NCBI RefSeq assembly: GCF_002752655.1 | Contig: NZ_CP023737.1 | Location: 558,001 to 622,000 of the forward strand | Source: Methylosinus trichosporium OB3b | GTDB taxonomy: Bacteria; Pseudomonadota; Alphaproteobacteria; Rhizobiales; Beijerinckiaceae | Reading direction: 5' to 3' | DNA: 64,000 bases | The notes under the pieces: generated by a model | The model's database searches: none | Seen by the model: only the letters and a program-made list of their open reading frames with translations | Told to the model about the DNA's origin: nothing | Position numbers and translations under genes: made by a program | In this document: positions 57,595-64,000 of the stretch, piece after piece | Position numbering within the stretch: the first letter of the stretch is position 1 | Layout of the letters: the number at the start of each line of letters is the position of its first letter

Positions 57595-58467
57595 ATGGAG
57601 ACACCGCCTCCGACGCCCCTGATCTTCGATCGCCGCCTGCTGCGCCGACGTCTCGCCCGCGCCCTGCGCGGCGCGGCGCCCGACTTTCTGATGCTGCGCG
57701 CCGCCGACGATCTCGCCGACCGGCTCGCCGGCATAAAGCGCGACTTTCCGCGCTCGCTGGACCTCTGCTCCCCCGCGCCGCATTTCACCGCCGCCGTCCT
57801 CGCGAGCGGGCGGCCAGCGCCCCTGCGCGCGGCGCTTCTGCCGGCGCCCGACGTCGCCGTGGTCGCCGAGGAGGAGGCCCTACCCTTCGCCCCCGCCTCC
57901 TTCGATCTCGTCGTCTCCGGCCTCGCCCTGCAATGGGTCAACGATCTGCCCGGAGCGCTCGCGCAAGTGCGGCGCATGCTCGCGCCGGACGGGCTGTTTC
58001 TGGCCTGTTTTCCGGGCGGAGCGAGCCTGATCGAGCTGCGCGCCGCGCTCATTCAGGCGGAGGGGGAGATTTGCGGCGGCGCCAGTCCGCGCGTGTCGCC
58101 CTTCGTCGATCTGCGCGATCTCGGCGGGCTGCTGCAACGCGCCGGCTTCGCTCTGCCGGTCACCGACGTCGACAGCTTCACGCTGCGCTATGATTCGATG
58201 TTCGCGTTGTTGTCCGAACTGCGCGCCATGGGCGCCGCCAATATCCTCGTCGAGCGCTCGCGCAAGCCGCTGCGCCGCGCCGTGCTGCTGCGCGCCGCCG
58301 AAATTTACGCGGAACGCTTCAGCGACCCCGACGGGCGCGTGCGCGCGACGATCGAGTTCGTCTGGCTCTCCGGCTGGGCGCCGCATGAGAGCCAGCAGAA
58401 GCCGCTGCAGCCCGGCACGGCGAAGATGCGGCTCGCCGACGCGTTGAAACGACCGTCGGGAGAGTGA
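57595..58467 (+). CDS. SAM-dependent methyltransferase, NDUFAF5-like
   Basis: A 290-residue class I methyltransferase whose arrangement (LIFDRRLLRRRLARALRGAA, LDLCSPAPHFTAAV in the position of the SAM-binding loop, VVSGLALQWVNDLPGALAQV, ending NILVERSRKPLRR) resembles the NDUFAF5/BioC-like group. The human protein modifies an arginine of a complex I subunit; whether this one acts on complex I or another target is unknown. The Gly-rich SAM motif is atypical. Confidence 0.82.
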   Translation: METPPPTPLIFDRRLLRRRLARALRGAAPDFLMLRAADDLADRLAGIKRDFPRSLDLCSPAPHFTAAVLASGRPAPLRAALLPAPDVAVVAEEEALPFAPASFDLVVSGLALQWVNDLPGALAQVRRMLAPDGLFLACFPGGASLIELRAALIQAEGEICGGASPRVSPFVDLRDLGGLLQRAGFALPVTDVDSFTLRYDSMFALLSELRAMGAANILVERSRKPLRRAVLLRAAEIYAERFSDPDGRVRATIEFVWLSGWAPHESQQKPLQPGTAKMRLADALKRPSGE

Positions 58468-58584
58468 CTTAGGGCCTCGCCGCCACGGTCGCTCGAATTT
58501 TCCGGGTTGCGCTAATCGGCGACGACGATGACTTATCATTCCGCCGATCGTTTCGAAACGCCGGCTCGCCCTGGAGCCCCCGCT

Positions 58585-58698
58585 ATGAAAGTCGAGCTGA
58601 CGTCCGACGCCGCCGACTGGGTGCGAGACGTGATGGCTGCGGGACGCTTCTCCAGCGCCGAGGATGCGCTCCGCGACTATCGCAGCATCCTCCGATGA
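58585..58698 (+). pseudogene. Truncated ParD-like antitoxin
   Basis: ATG at 58585 opens a 37-residue frame, MKVELTSDAADWVRDVMAAG RFSS.. ending in RSILR. It resembles the N-terminal ribbon-helix-helix half of ParD antitoxins (L....WV...V..G.Y.SASE..R), which are normally about 80 residues. It stops early, and a ParE-like ending follows 13 bp downstream in another frame, so the pair is decayed. Confidence 0.6.
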
Positions 58699-58711
58699 GC
58701 CCAGCCCAAGC

Positions 58712-58795
58712 AGCCACCTCTGTGTCGTCCATATCATTCACGGCGGCCGCGACGTCGAAGCACTCTTTCGCACGGACTCGGCACGGGAGGACTGA
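58712..58795 (+). pseudogene. C-terminal remnant of a ParE-like toxin
   Basis: The 27 codons read SHLCVVHIIHGGRDVEALFR and end TDSARED plus TGA. VV.I.HG.RD.EALF is the C-terminal strand of ParE toxins. No start or upstream two-thirds of the toxin is present, so most of the gene has been deleted. Confidence 0.65.
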
Positions 58796-58798
58796 CGC

Positions 58799-58852
58799 TC
58801 GAGCGCGTTCCGATCGAACGGAATTCGCTCAAACAAAAGCATTCTAGAGCGC
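58799..58852. repeat. Dispersed intergenic repeat, family E (copy)
   Basis: GAGCGCGTTCCGATCGAACG followed by GAATTCGCTCAAAC (58821-58834) and ATTCTAGAGCGCC. The 14-bp core is identical to 5270-5283. It lies directly after the parE remnant and before rlmN. Confidence 0.6.
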
Positions 58853-58907
58853 CATAGAATTCGCCGGCCGCACCGTGCTATAGACAAAAATCATCCATGA
58901 GGTCGCC

Positions 58908-60068
58908 ATGTCGCAATCCGACGCCGCCAAGCCCTCGCTCGCCGGCGCCACGCGCGCCGAGCTGGCCGAGGCGCTGCGCGCCATCGACACGCCCGAGCGC
59001 GAGATCCGCATGCGCGTCGCGCAGCTCTGGCATTGGATCTATTTCCGCGGCGCGCGCGACTTCGCCGATATGTCCAATGTCTCGAAGATCGTGCGCGGCA
59101 AGCTGGCCGAGCGCTTCGGCCTCGCTTTGCCGGAGGTCGTCGCCGAGCAGGTCTCGACCGACGGCACGCGCAAATGGCTGCTGCGGCTCGATCCCGTCGA
59201 CGCCGCCGACAAAGGCGCGGAGATCGAATGCGTCTATATTCCCGAGAGCGACCGCGGCACGCTCTGCGTTTCGAGCCAGGTCGGCTGCACGCTCAACTGC
59301 AGCTTCTGCCACACCGGCACGCAGAAGCTGGTGCGCAACCTCTCGACGCGCGAAATCATCGCCCAGCTGCTCGTCGCCCGCATGCGCCTCGGCGACTTCC
59401 CCGGCCTCGAGCCCCCGACGGACGGGCTCGTCCCCTCGGGCCCGGATGTGCGCGCCGTCTCCAATATCGTCTTCATGGGCATGGGCGAGCCGCTCTATAA
59501 TCTGGAGCAGGTCGAGAACGCCATCGAGATTCTGTCGGACGGCGACGGGCTGTCGCTGTCGAAGCGCCGCATCACCGTCTCCACCTCCGGCGTCGTGCCG
59601 CAGATCGAGCGATTGGGCGCCGAATGCGGGCCGATGCTGGCCATCTCGCTGCACGCCGTGCGCGACGAGCTGCGCAACGAGCTGGTGCCGCTCAACAAGA
59701 AATATCCGATCCGGCAATTGCTCGACGCCTGCCGCGACTATCCCGGCGCGTCCAATGCGCGTCGCATCACCTTCGAATATGTGATGCTGAAGGGCGTGAA
59801 CGACAGCCCGGCCGAGGCGCGCGAGCTGGTGCGGCTGCTCAAGGGCATTCCGGCCAAGATCAACCTCATTCCCTTCAATCCCTGGCCGGGCGCGCCTTAT
59901 GAATGCTCGGACTGGGAGACGATCGAGCGCTTCTCCGACATCGTGTTCAACGCCGGCTATGCGAGCCCGGTGCGCACGCCGCGCGGCCGCGACATTCTCG
60001 CCGCCTGCGGCCAGCTGAAGAGCGAGACCGAGAAGCTGCGCGCCAGGGCGCGGCTGGCGGTGGAATAG
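58908..60068 (+). CDS. rlmN: Dual-specificity rRNA/tRNA adenine-C2 methyltransferase RlmN
   Basis: A 386-residue radical SAM enzyme. The cluster cysteines are Cys127, Cys131 and Cys134 in [21 protein letters not shown] is the SAM-binding block; the ending carries [12 protein letters not shown] with the conserved methylation-related cysteine. It methylates A2503 of 23S rRNA and A37 of some tRNAs. Convergent with uup, separated by a family B repeat arm. Confidence 0.95.
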   Translation: MSQSDAAKPSLAGATRAELAEALRAIDTPEREIRMRVAQLWHWIYFRGARDFADMSNVSKIVRGKLAERFGLALPEVVAEQVSTDGTRKWLLRLDPVDAADKGAEIECVYIPESDRGTLCVSSQVGCTLNCSFCHTGTQKLVRNLSTREIIAQLLVARMRLGDFPGLEPPTDGLVPSGPDVRAVSNIVFMGMGEPLYNLEQVENAIEILSDGDGLSLSKRRITVSTSGVVPQIERLGAECGPMLAISLHAVRDELRNELVPLNKKYPIRQLLDACRDYPGASNARRITFEYVMLKGVNDSPAEARELVRLLKGIPAKINLIPFNPWPGAPYECSDWETIERFSDIVFNAGYASPVRTPRGRDILAACGQLKSETEKLRARARLAVE

Positions 60069-60082
60069 AGCCGCGCCTCTAG

Positions 60083-60107
60083 AGAGCGAGCCTTCAGGCT
60101 CGCATCT
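60083..60107. repeat. Family B palindromic arm between rlmN and uup
   Basis: GAGCGAGCCTTCAGGCTCGC forms a 7-bp hairpin with a TTCA loop, between two convergent genes. It is the inverse of one arm of the copies at 12481-12546 and 46990-47058. Confidence 0.75.
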
Positions 60108-60129
60108 TCAGAACCGTCGAACCCGCGCC

Positions 60130-61941
60130 CTACCCCTCGATCTCCTCGCGCTTGATCTCGATCTCGAGCCAGCTCTCCTCCGCCGCCGCCAGCTCCGCCT
60201 CCAGCTTGGCGAACAGCTTGGTCGCCTCGGCGAATTTCGCCGGGTCGCGCGCATAGAGGTTCGGATCGTCGATGATCTTCTGCAGCTTCTCTTTCTTGCC
60301 CCGCAGTTCCTCCATCTTCGCCGGCAGGGTCGCGAGCGCATGCTGCTCGGCGAATGAGAGGCGCGCCTTCGCGGCGGGCTTCGGCTTGGGCGCCGCCTTC
60401 GCCTTTTCCTCCCCGCGCTGCGTCGCCGCCGCAGTCCGCGCCTGCACGCCCTCGCCGCGCTGCGCCAGCATGTCCGAATAGCCGCCGGCATATTCGATCC
60501 AGCGGCCGTTCCCTTCCGACATCAGCACCGAGGTGGCGATGCGGTCGAGAAAATCGCGGTCATGGCTGACGACGATCAGCGTTCCCGGATAATCGGCGAG
60601 CATTTCCTCGAGCATGTCCAATGTCTCGAGATCGAGATCATTGGTCGGTTCGTCGAGCACCAGGAGATTGGAGGGCAGCGCCAGCGCGCGCGCCAGCAGC
60701 AGACGGCCGCGCTCGCCGCCGGAGAGCTTGCCGATCGGCGTGCGCGCCTGCTCCGGCGCGAACAGAAAGTCCCGCATATAGCCGATGACATGCTTGCGCT
60801 CGCCATTGATCTCGACGAAATCCGAGCCGCCGCCGGTGAGCGCGTCCTTCAGCGTCGTCTGCGGATCGAGGCTGGCGCGGCTCTGATCGAGCGTCGCCAT
60901 CGCCAGAGACGCGCCGAGCTTCACCTGGCCGCTGTCGGGCGGCAGCGCGCCGGTCAAGAGCTTCACCAATGTCGTCTTGCCCGCGCCATTGGCGCCGACG
61001 AGGCCGAGCCGATCGCCGCGCATGACGCGAGTCGAAAAATTCTCGACGATGACGCGCTCGCCGAAGGTTTTCGCAATGCCCCGCGCCTCGACCACCAGAG
61101 CGCCGGAGAGCTGCGCCTCGCTGGCCTCGAGCTTCACATCGCCCTGCGCGCCGACATGGCGCCGCCGGGCGACCCGCAGCTCCGTGAGGCCGGCGAGCCG
61201 GCGCTGATTGCGCTTGCGCCGCCCGGTCACGCCATGGCGCAGCCAATGCTCCTCCTCGACAATTTTGCGATCGAGCTTGTGCTGCTGCTTCTCCTCCTCC
61301 TCGAGCTCGCGGTCGCGCCAGGCCTCGAACTCCTTGAAGCCGCGCGAGAGATAGCGCGTCCGCCCGCGATCCAGCCAGACAGTGGAGCGCGTCAGATTTT
61401 CGAGGAAGCGGCGATCATGGCTGATGACGACGATCGCCGAACGCAGACTGGCGAGCCGCTCCTCGAGCCAGAGAATCGCGGGAAGATCGAGATGATTGGT
61501 CGGCTCGTCGAGCAGCAGAATATCGGGCTCGGGCGCGAGCGCGCGGGCGAGCGCGGCGCGCCGCCCCTCCCCGCCCGAGAGCTGGCGCGGATTTTCCTCG
61601 CCGGTGAGTCCGAGCTCGAGCAGCAGCGCCTTGGCGATATGCGGATCATCGGTCGGGCCCAGCCCCTCGACCACATAATCGAGCGTGGTGGCGAAGCGCG
61701 AGAGATCGGGCTCCTGCGGCAGATAGCGCAGGCTCGCGCCCGGCTGCACAAAGCGCGCTCCGCCATCCGCCTCGACTTCGCCGGCGGCGATCTTCAGCAG
61801 CGTGGATTTACCCGAGCCATTGCGGCCGACGAGGCAGACGCGCTCGCCCGGCGCGACGGCGAGGTCCGCGGATTCGAGCAGCGGCTTGCCGCCGAGCGTG
61901 AGCGCGATGGCTTGGAGCGACAGGAGCGGAGGAGCGGCCAT
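60130..61941 (-). CDS. uup: ABC-F ATPase (Uup-like)
   Basis: A 603-residue protein with two ABC ATPase domains and no membrane segment. Walker A motifs are GRNGSGKSTLL and GANGAGKTTLV; signature motifs are LSGGEGRRAALARAL and LSGGERGRLLLARAL; a long helical linker (EEEEKQQHKLDRKIVEEE) joins them and a C-terminal coiled coil completes the Uup layout. ABC-F proteins act on ribosomes or in DNA transposition control. AAGGA precedes the ATG. Confidence 0.9.
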   Translation of the reverse strand: MAAPPLLSLQAIALTLGGKPLLESADLAVAPGERVCLVGRNGSGKSTLLKIAAGEVEADGGARFVQPGASLRYLPQEPDLSRFATTLDYVVEGLGPTDDPHIAKALLLELGLTGEENPRQLSGGEGRRAALARALAPEPDILLLDEPTNHLDLPAILWLEERLASLRSAIVVISHDRRFLENLTRSTVWLDRGRTRYLSRGFKEFEAWRDRELEEEEKQQHKLDRKIVEEEHWLRHGVTGRRKRNQRRLAGLTELRVARRRHVGAQGDVKLEASEAQLSGALVVEARGIAKTFGERVIVENFSTRVMRGDRLGLVGANGAGKTTLVKLLTGALPPDSGQVKLGASLAMATLDQSRASLDPQTTLKDALTGGGSDFVEINGERKHVIGYMRDFLFAPEQARTPIGKLSGGERGRLLLARALALPSNLLVLDEPTNDLDLETLDMLEEMLADYPGTLIVVSHDRDFLDRIATSVLMSEGNGRWIEYAGGYSDMLAQRGEGVQARTAAATQRGEEKAKAAPKPKPAAKARLSFAEQHALATLPAKMEELRGKKEKLQKIIDDPNLYARDPAKFAEATKLFAKLEAELAAAEESWLEIEIKREEIEG

Positions 61942-62104
61942 TGGTCCTTGGCGGTGAGCGGAGCGAGGCCGACAGCGGGCGTTCGGCTGAGCCGTGTTTT
62001 ATAGGATGTGGGAGCAAAGGCCAGCGGGGACGAAAAGGGGGAGCGAAATGCGGAGCGTGACCAGGAAAAGAGTTCGCCGAAACACCCAACGCCGAGGCGA
62101 TCCG

Positions 62105-62230
62105 ATGACGCGGAGAGAGAAAGGCGGCGTGAGTAAAGAGACCTTCGACGACTTCCTCGCCGGCCAAGGCGTGTTGGAAACCTGCGAAGATCACGCGATC
62201 ATGGAGTTGCTCGCCGAATCGATTGCTTAA
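62105..62230 (+). pseudogene. Truncated Xre-type antitoxin
   Basis: A 41-residue frame, MTRREKGGVSKETFDDFLAG onward, ends ...ELLAESIA. F.DFLA..G.LE...A.AI..LLA is the start of small Xre/Fis-family antitoxins, which normally continue with a helix-turn-helix. The stop falls about 27 bp before a family A repeat, and neither toxin nor HTH is present. The weak ribosome-binding site is GAGGCG. Confidence 0.45.
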
Positions 62231-62256
62231 AATACGCTTAGCCCAGAACAGTTGGC

Positions 62257-62300
62257 CGTCATTGCGAGCGGAGCGAAGCAATCCAGAGCCGCGGGGCGGC
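62257..62300. repeat. Family A palindromic repeat (partial copy)
   Basis: CGTCATTGCGAGCGGAGCG and AAGCAATCCAGAGCCGCGGG match the left arm of the units at 6308 and 6802. The right arm is missing: sequence passes directly to GGCGGCTCCTGATTCGAG. It follows the truncated antitoxin gene. Confidence 0.8.
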
Positions 62301-62383
62301 TCCTGATTCGAGATAGGCGCTGAGCCGAAGCCATGCGCGTTCAATCACGCGAGAGTTCAAACTTTGAAAAGGAATTACCCTCC

Positions 62384-62893
62384 ATGCTTGAGCATATTTG
62401 GATTTGCGCGTGCTGCGGTCGACAGCAAAACGGCCTTCCACTCGACTTTTTCGCCTCGGCGCCGGATCAATGGTTCACCATCCCTGAGGATCGCCTGAGC
62501 AACCCCGGCAACCGGCTCGACGAAAATCTCTGCATGATCGGCGGCAAGGACTTTTTCGTCCGGGGCTGCGTCGAAATCCCCATCGTCGACCATGAGAAGA
62601 AGTTCATTTTCGGCCTATGGGTCTCGGTGGCGGAAGACAATTTCAAGCGCGTGCTCGACTTGTGGACCGCGGATGTCGAGAACGAGCCGCCAATTTTCGG
62701 CCTGCTCTGCAACGACGTGAGCCTCTACCCGCCGACTCTCGGACTGAAGACGAGCGTTCGCCTGAGAAACAACAATCAGCGACCGGCAATCATACTGGAA
62801 CCGACCGATCATCCTTTCGCGATCGCTCAACAAAACGGCGTCTCATTGGCGAAGATCGAGGAAATGGTCGCAACTCTGTTGCCGCATCGCTGA
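62384..62893 (+). CDS. DUF2199 protein
   Basis: A 169-residue DUF2199 member. WICACCGRQQNGLPLDFFAS and WFTIPEDRLSNPGNRLDENL with the CMIGGKDFFVRGCVEIPI block are characteristic; the paired cysteines near the start (CxCC) may bind metal. No function is established. It is AT-richer than the housekeeping genes and lies in a patch of accessory genes. I placed the start at 62384 where the family's N-terminus begins; a 17-codon extension to 62333 is possible. Confidence 0.8.
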   Translation: MLEHIWICACCGRQQNGLPLDFFASAPDQWFTIPEDRLSNPGNRLDENLCMIGGKDFFVRGCVEIPIVDHEKKFIFGLWVSVAEDNFKRVLDLWTADVENEPPIFGLLCNDVSLYPPTLGLKTSVRLRNNNQRPAIILEPTDHPFAIAQQNGVSLAKIEEMVATLLPHR

Positions 62894-63060
62894 GAACCCG
62901 ATCAGAAATTGGTTGATCGACCTCGCGGCCTCCGATTCCTTTGGGTTGCAACAACTCCAAATATGCCAAAACGCAACGAACACGGGCAGCGTGTTGGCTT
63001 TGCCAACACCCGATCGTCTTTATCAACAGCTCTCATGAGCGCTCAATTGGACGAGCAGAA

Positions 63061-63516
63061 ATGTCGCAGGGTGAGGACGCAGAATCGGAGCGAAGGCACT
63101 ATTCGTACGTAGTGACATTGCGGGTTCGCCACTCCGACATTGACCCGCGAGACATAACGGCAGCTCTTGGCATTGAGCCGGAATGGACGTGGCGCGCGGG
63201 TGAAGCGAGGAGAACCCGTGTCGGGACACCGCTAAGCGGCGTTTATAAGCTCAGCTATTGGTACGCGACTCTTTGCGAAGCGGAATACCGCGAGCGAGGC
63301 TTGGTCGAGGCACTAAACGAATTGCTCGACCGTCTTTCGCCGTTCAGAGAATATTTCAAGTCAATCCGAAGCACAGGCGGACATATCGAGTTTTTCATCG
63401 GCTGGACGTTTTATCACAACAGTGGCGAGGTATTTGAGCCCGAGCTGTTGGCAAGATTAGCCGACCTTCACATTGCCCTATCACTGGACGTCTATAATGG
63501 TGGTTCCGAAACATAG
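63061..63516 (+). CDS. DUF4279 protein
   Basis: A 151-residue DUF4279-like protein. YVVTLRVRHSDIDPRDITAA, LGIEPEWTWRAGEARRTRVG and the Trp/Tyr-rich YKLSYWYATL followed by a beta-rich ending (IEFFIGWTFYHNSGEVFEPE) fit the family, which often appears in defensive or toxin-immunity contexts without proven activity. The ATG at 63061 starts the conserved part. It is AT-richer than surrounding core genes. Confidence 0.75.
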   Translation: MSQGEDAESERRHYSYVVTLRVRHSDIDPRDITAALGIEPEWTWRAGEARRTRVGTPLSGVYKLSYWYATLCEAEYRERGLVEALNELLDRLSPFREYFKSIRSTGGHIEFFIGWTFYHNSGEVFEPELLARLADLHIALSLDVYNGGSET

Positions 63517-63601
63517 GCACACAAATATCAAAGGTTTTGCAAGCGCTATTTTTCTCGAATCTGAATAACTGTTTCGGGTCATGAGCCGACGATCTGCCCC
63601 C

Positions 63602-64000
63602 TCACCTTACCTCCGCCAGCACCGCCCCCGCCCGCAAGAACCGCGTCGGATCGACCGGCTCGCCGTCGATGCGCACCTCGTAATGCAGATGCGGCCCGGT
63701 CGAGCGCCCCGTCGAGCCGATGCGGCCGACGACGGCGCCCGCCTCCAGCGGCTGGCCGACGCTGGCGAGGATGCTGGAGAGATGCGCGTAGCGGGTGACG
63801 AGGCCGGCGCCATGGTCGATCTCGACCATCTGCCCATAGCCGCCGCTGGGCCCCGCGAAGGCGACGACGCCCGCCGCCGTCGCCCGCACCGGCGCGCCGT
63901 AATCGTCACGCAGATCGACGCCCGTGTGCAGCGCCGGACGGCCGAAGAACGGATCGGTGCGATAGCCGAAGCTCGAGGTGAGCTCCAATTCGCCGGCGAG
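63602..64000 (-). CDS. M23 (LytM-like) peptidase, 5' end outside window
   Basis: The frame is open to the right edge, so only the C-terminal 132 residues are visible. They form a complete LytM/M23 zinc endopeptidase domain: SSFGYRTDPFFGRPALHTGV followed by DLRDDYGAPVRA, GQMVEIDHGAGLVTRYAHLS and the second histidine pair in GPHLHYEVR. H....D and HLH are the zinc ligands. It should cut peptide crossbridges in peptidoglycan or activate amidases. Upstream region is not available. Confidence 0.9.
   Translation of the reverse strand, partial: LAGELELTSSFGYRTDPFFGRPALHTGVDLRDDYGAPVRATAAGVVAFAGPSGGYGQMVEIDHGAGLVTRYAHLSSILASVGQPLEAGAVVGRIGSTGRSTGPHLHYEVRIDGEPVDPTRFLRAGAVLAEVR

Overview
This 64 kb window is a high-GC chromosomal segment of an alphaproteobacterium. 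The gene content and order fit the Rhizobiales/Hyphomicrobiales: an ilvE / MarR (PetP-like) / PetR-type regulator / EnvZ-type kinase block, a CDP-alcohol phosphotransferase - AI-2E permease - Hda - ppk - ppx run, a YbjN-proC pair, hisZ-hisG, hflK-hflC-degP and a short NDUFS4-like complex I protein. A Methylosinus/Methylocystis-like host is my guess from overall flavour only; no methane-oxidation gene is present.

Layout. 1-610: tail of an IS5-type transposase and an AT-richer secreted protein. 850-3270: tRNA-Arg(TCT), the NDUFS4-like gene, tRNA-Pro(TGG), a DUF192 protein and a double cold-shock-domain protein with a clear terminator. 3269-6277: class III aminotransferase, a small secreted protein and a Tat-exported metallophosphoesterase. 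6308-6951: a GIY-YIG gene bracketed by two copies of a palindromic repeat. 6998-14586: gltB, HIT hydrolase, acyltransferase and a secreted protein. 14689-18646: hisZ-hisG and an ABC exporter. 18591-22623: an envelope cluster (ClpP-like secreted protein, O-antigen-ligase-like protein, FecR-like secreted protein, and a divergent FecR/beta-barrel fusion). 22750-26511: hflK-hflC-degP. 26710-30207: a HEAT-repeat protein and three TadE/TadG pseudopilin-type genes. 30301-34754: rlmJ, RNase T2, a small unknown, a DUF459 SGNH protein and an L,D-transpeptidase. 34794-40399: gltD (separated from gltB by 23 kb) with a small membrane protein, ilvE, and the petP/petR/envZ-like operon. 40507-45299: small cytosolic proteins, an esterase with a metal-binding-like tail, a Zur-box-controlled COG0523 GTPase with a DUF1826 partner, and a TPR protein. 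45756-56476: RNase D, the ppx/ppk/hda block, a TetR regulator, proC and ybjN. 56827-61941: a second L,D-transpeptidase, a methyltransferase, a decayed parDE remnant, rlmN and an Uup-like ABC-F ATPase. 62105-64000: an AT-richer accessory patch (truncated Xre-type antitoxin, DUF2199 and DUF4279 proteins) and the C-terminal part of an M23 peptidase.

Most of the window is housekeeping: nitrogen assimilation (gltB, gltD, ilvE, proC, hisZG), polyphosphate and replication control (ppk, ppx, hda), RNA and ribosome maintenance (rnd, rlmN, rlmJ, uup, RNase T2) and envelope quality control (hflKC, degP, two L,D-transpeptidases, M23 peptidase). The most interesting signals lie between genes: several dispersed palindrome families, one of which supplies a recurrent terminator stem; a shared 15-bp operator-like palindrome upstream of gltB and ilvE; and a Zur-type operator overlapping a promoter. 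Among coding regions, the FecR/beta-barrel envelope cluster and the repeat-bracketed GIY-YIG gene are the best candidates for something not yet described.
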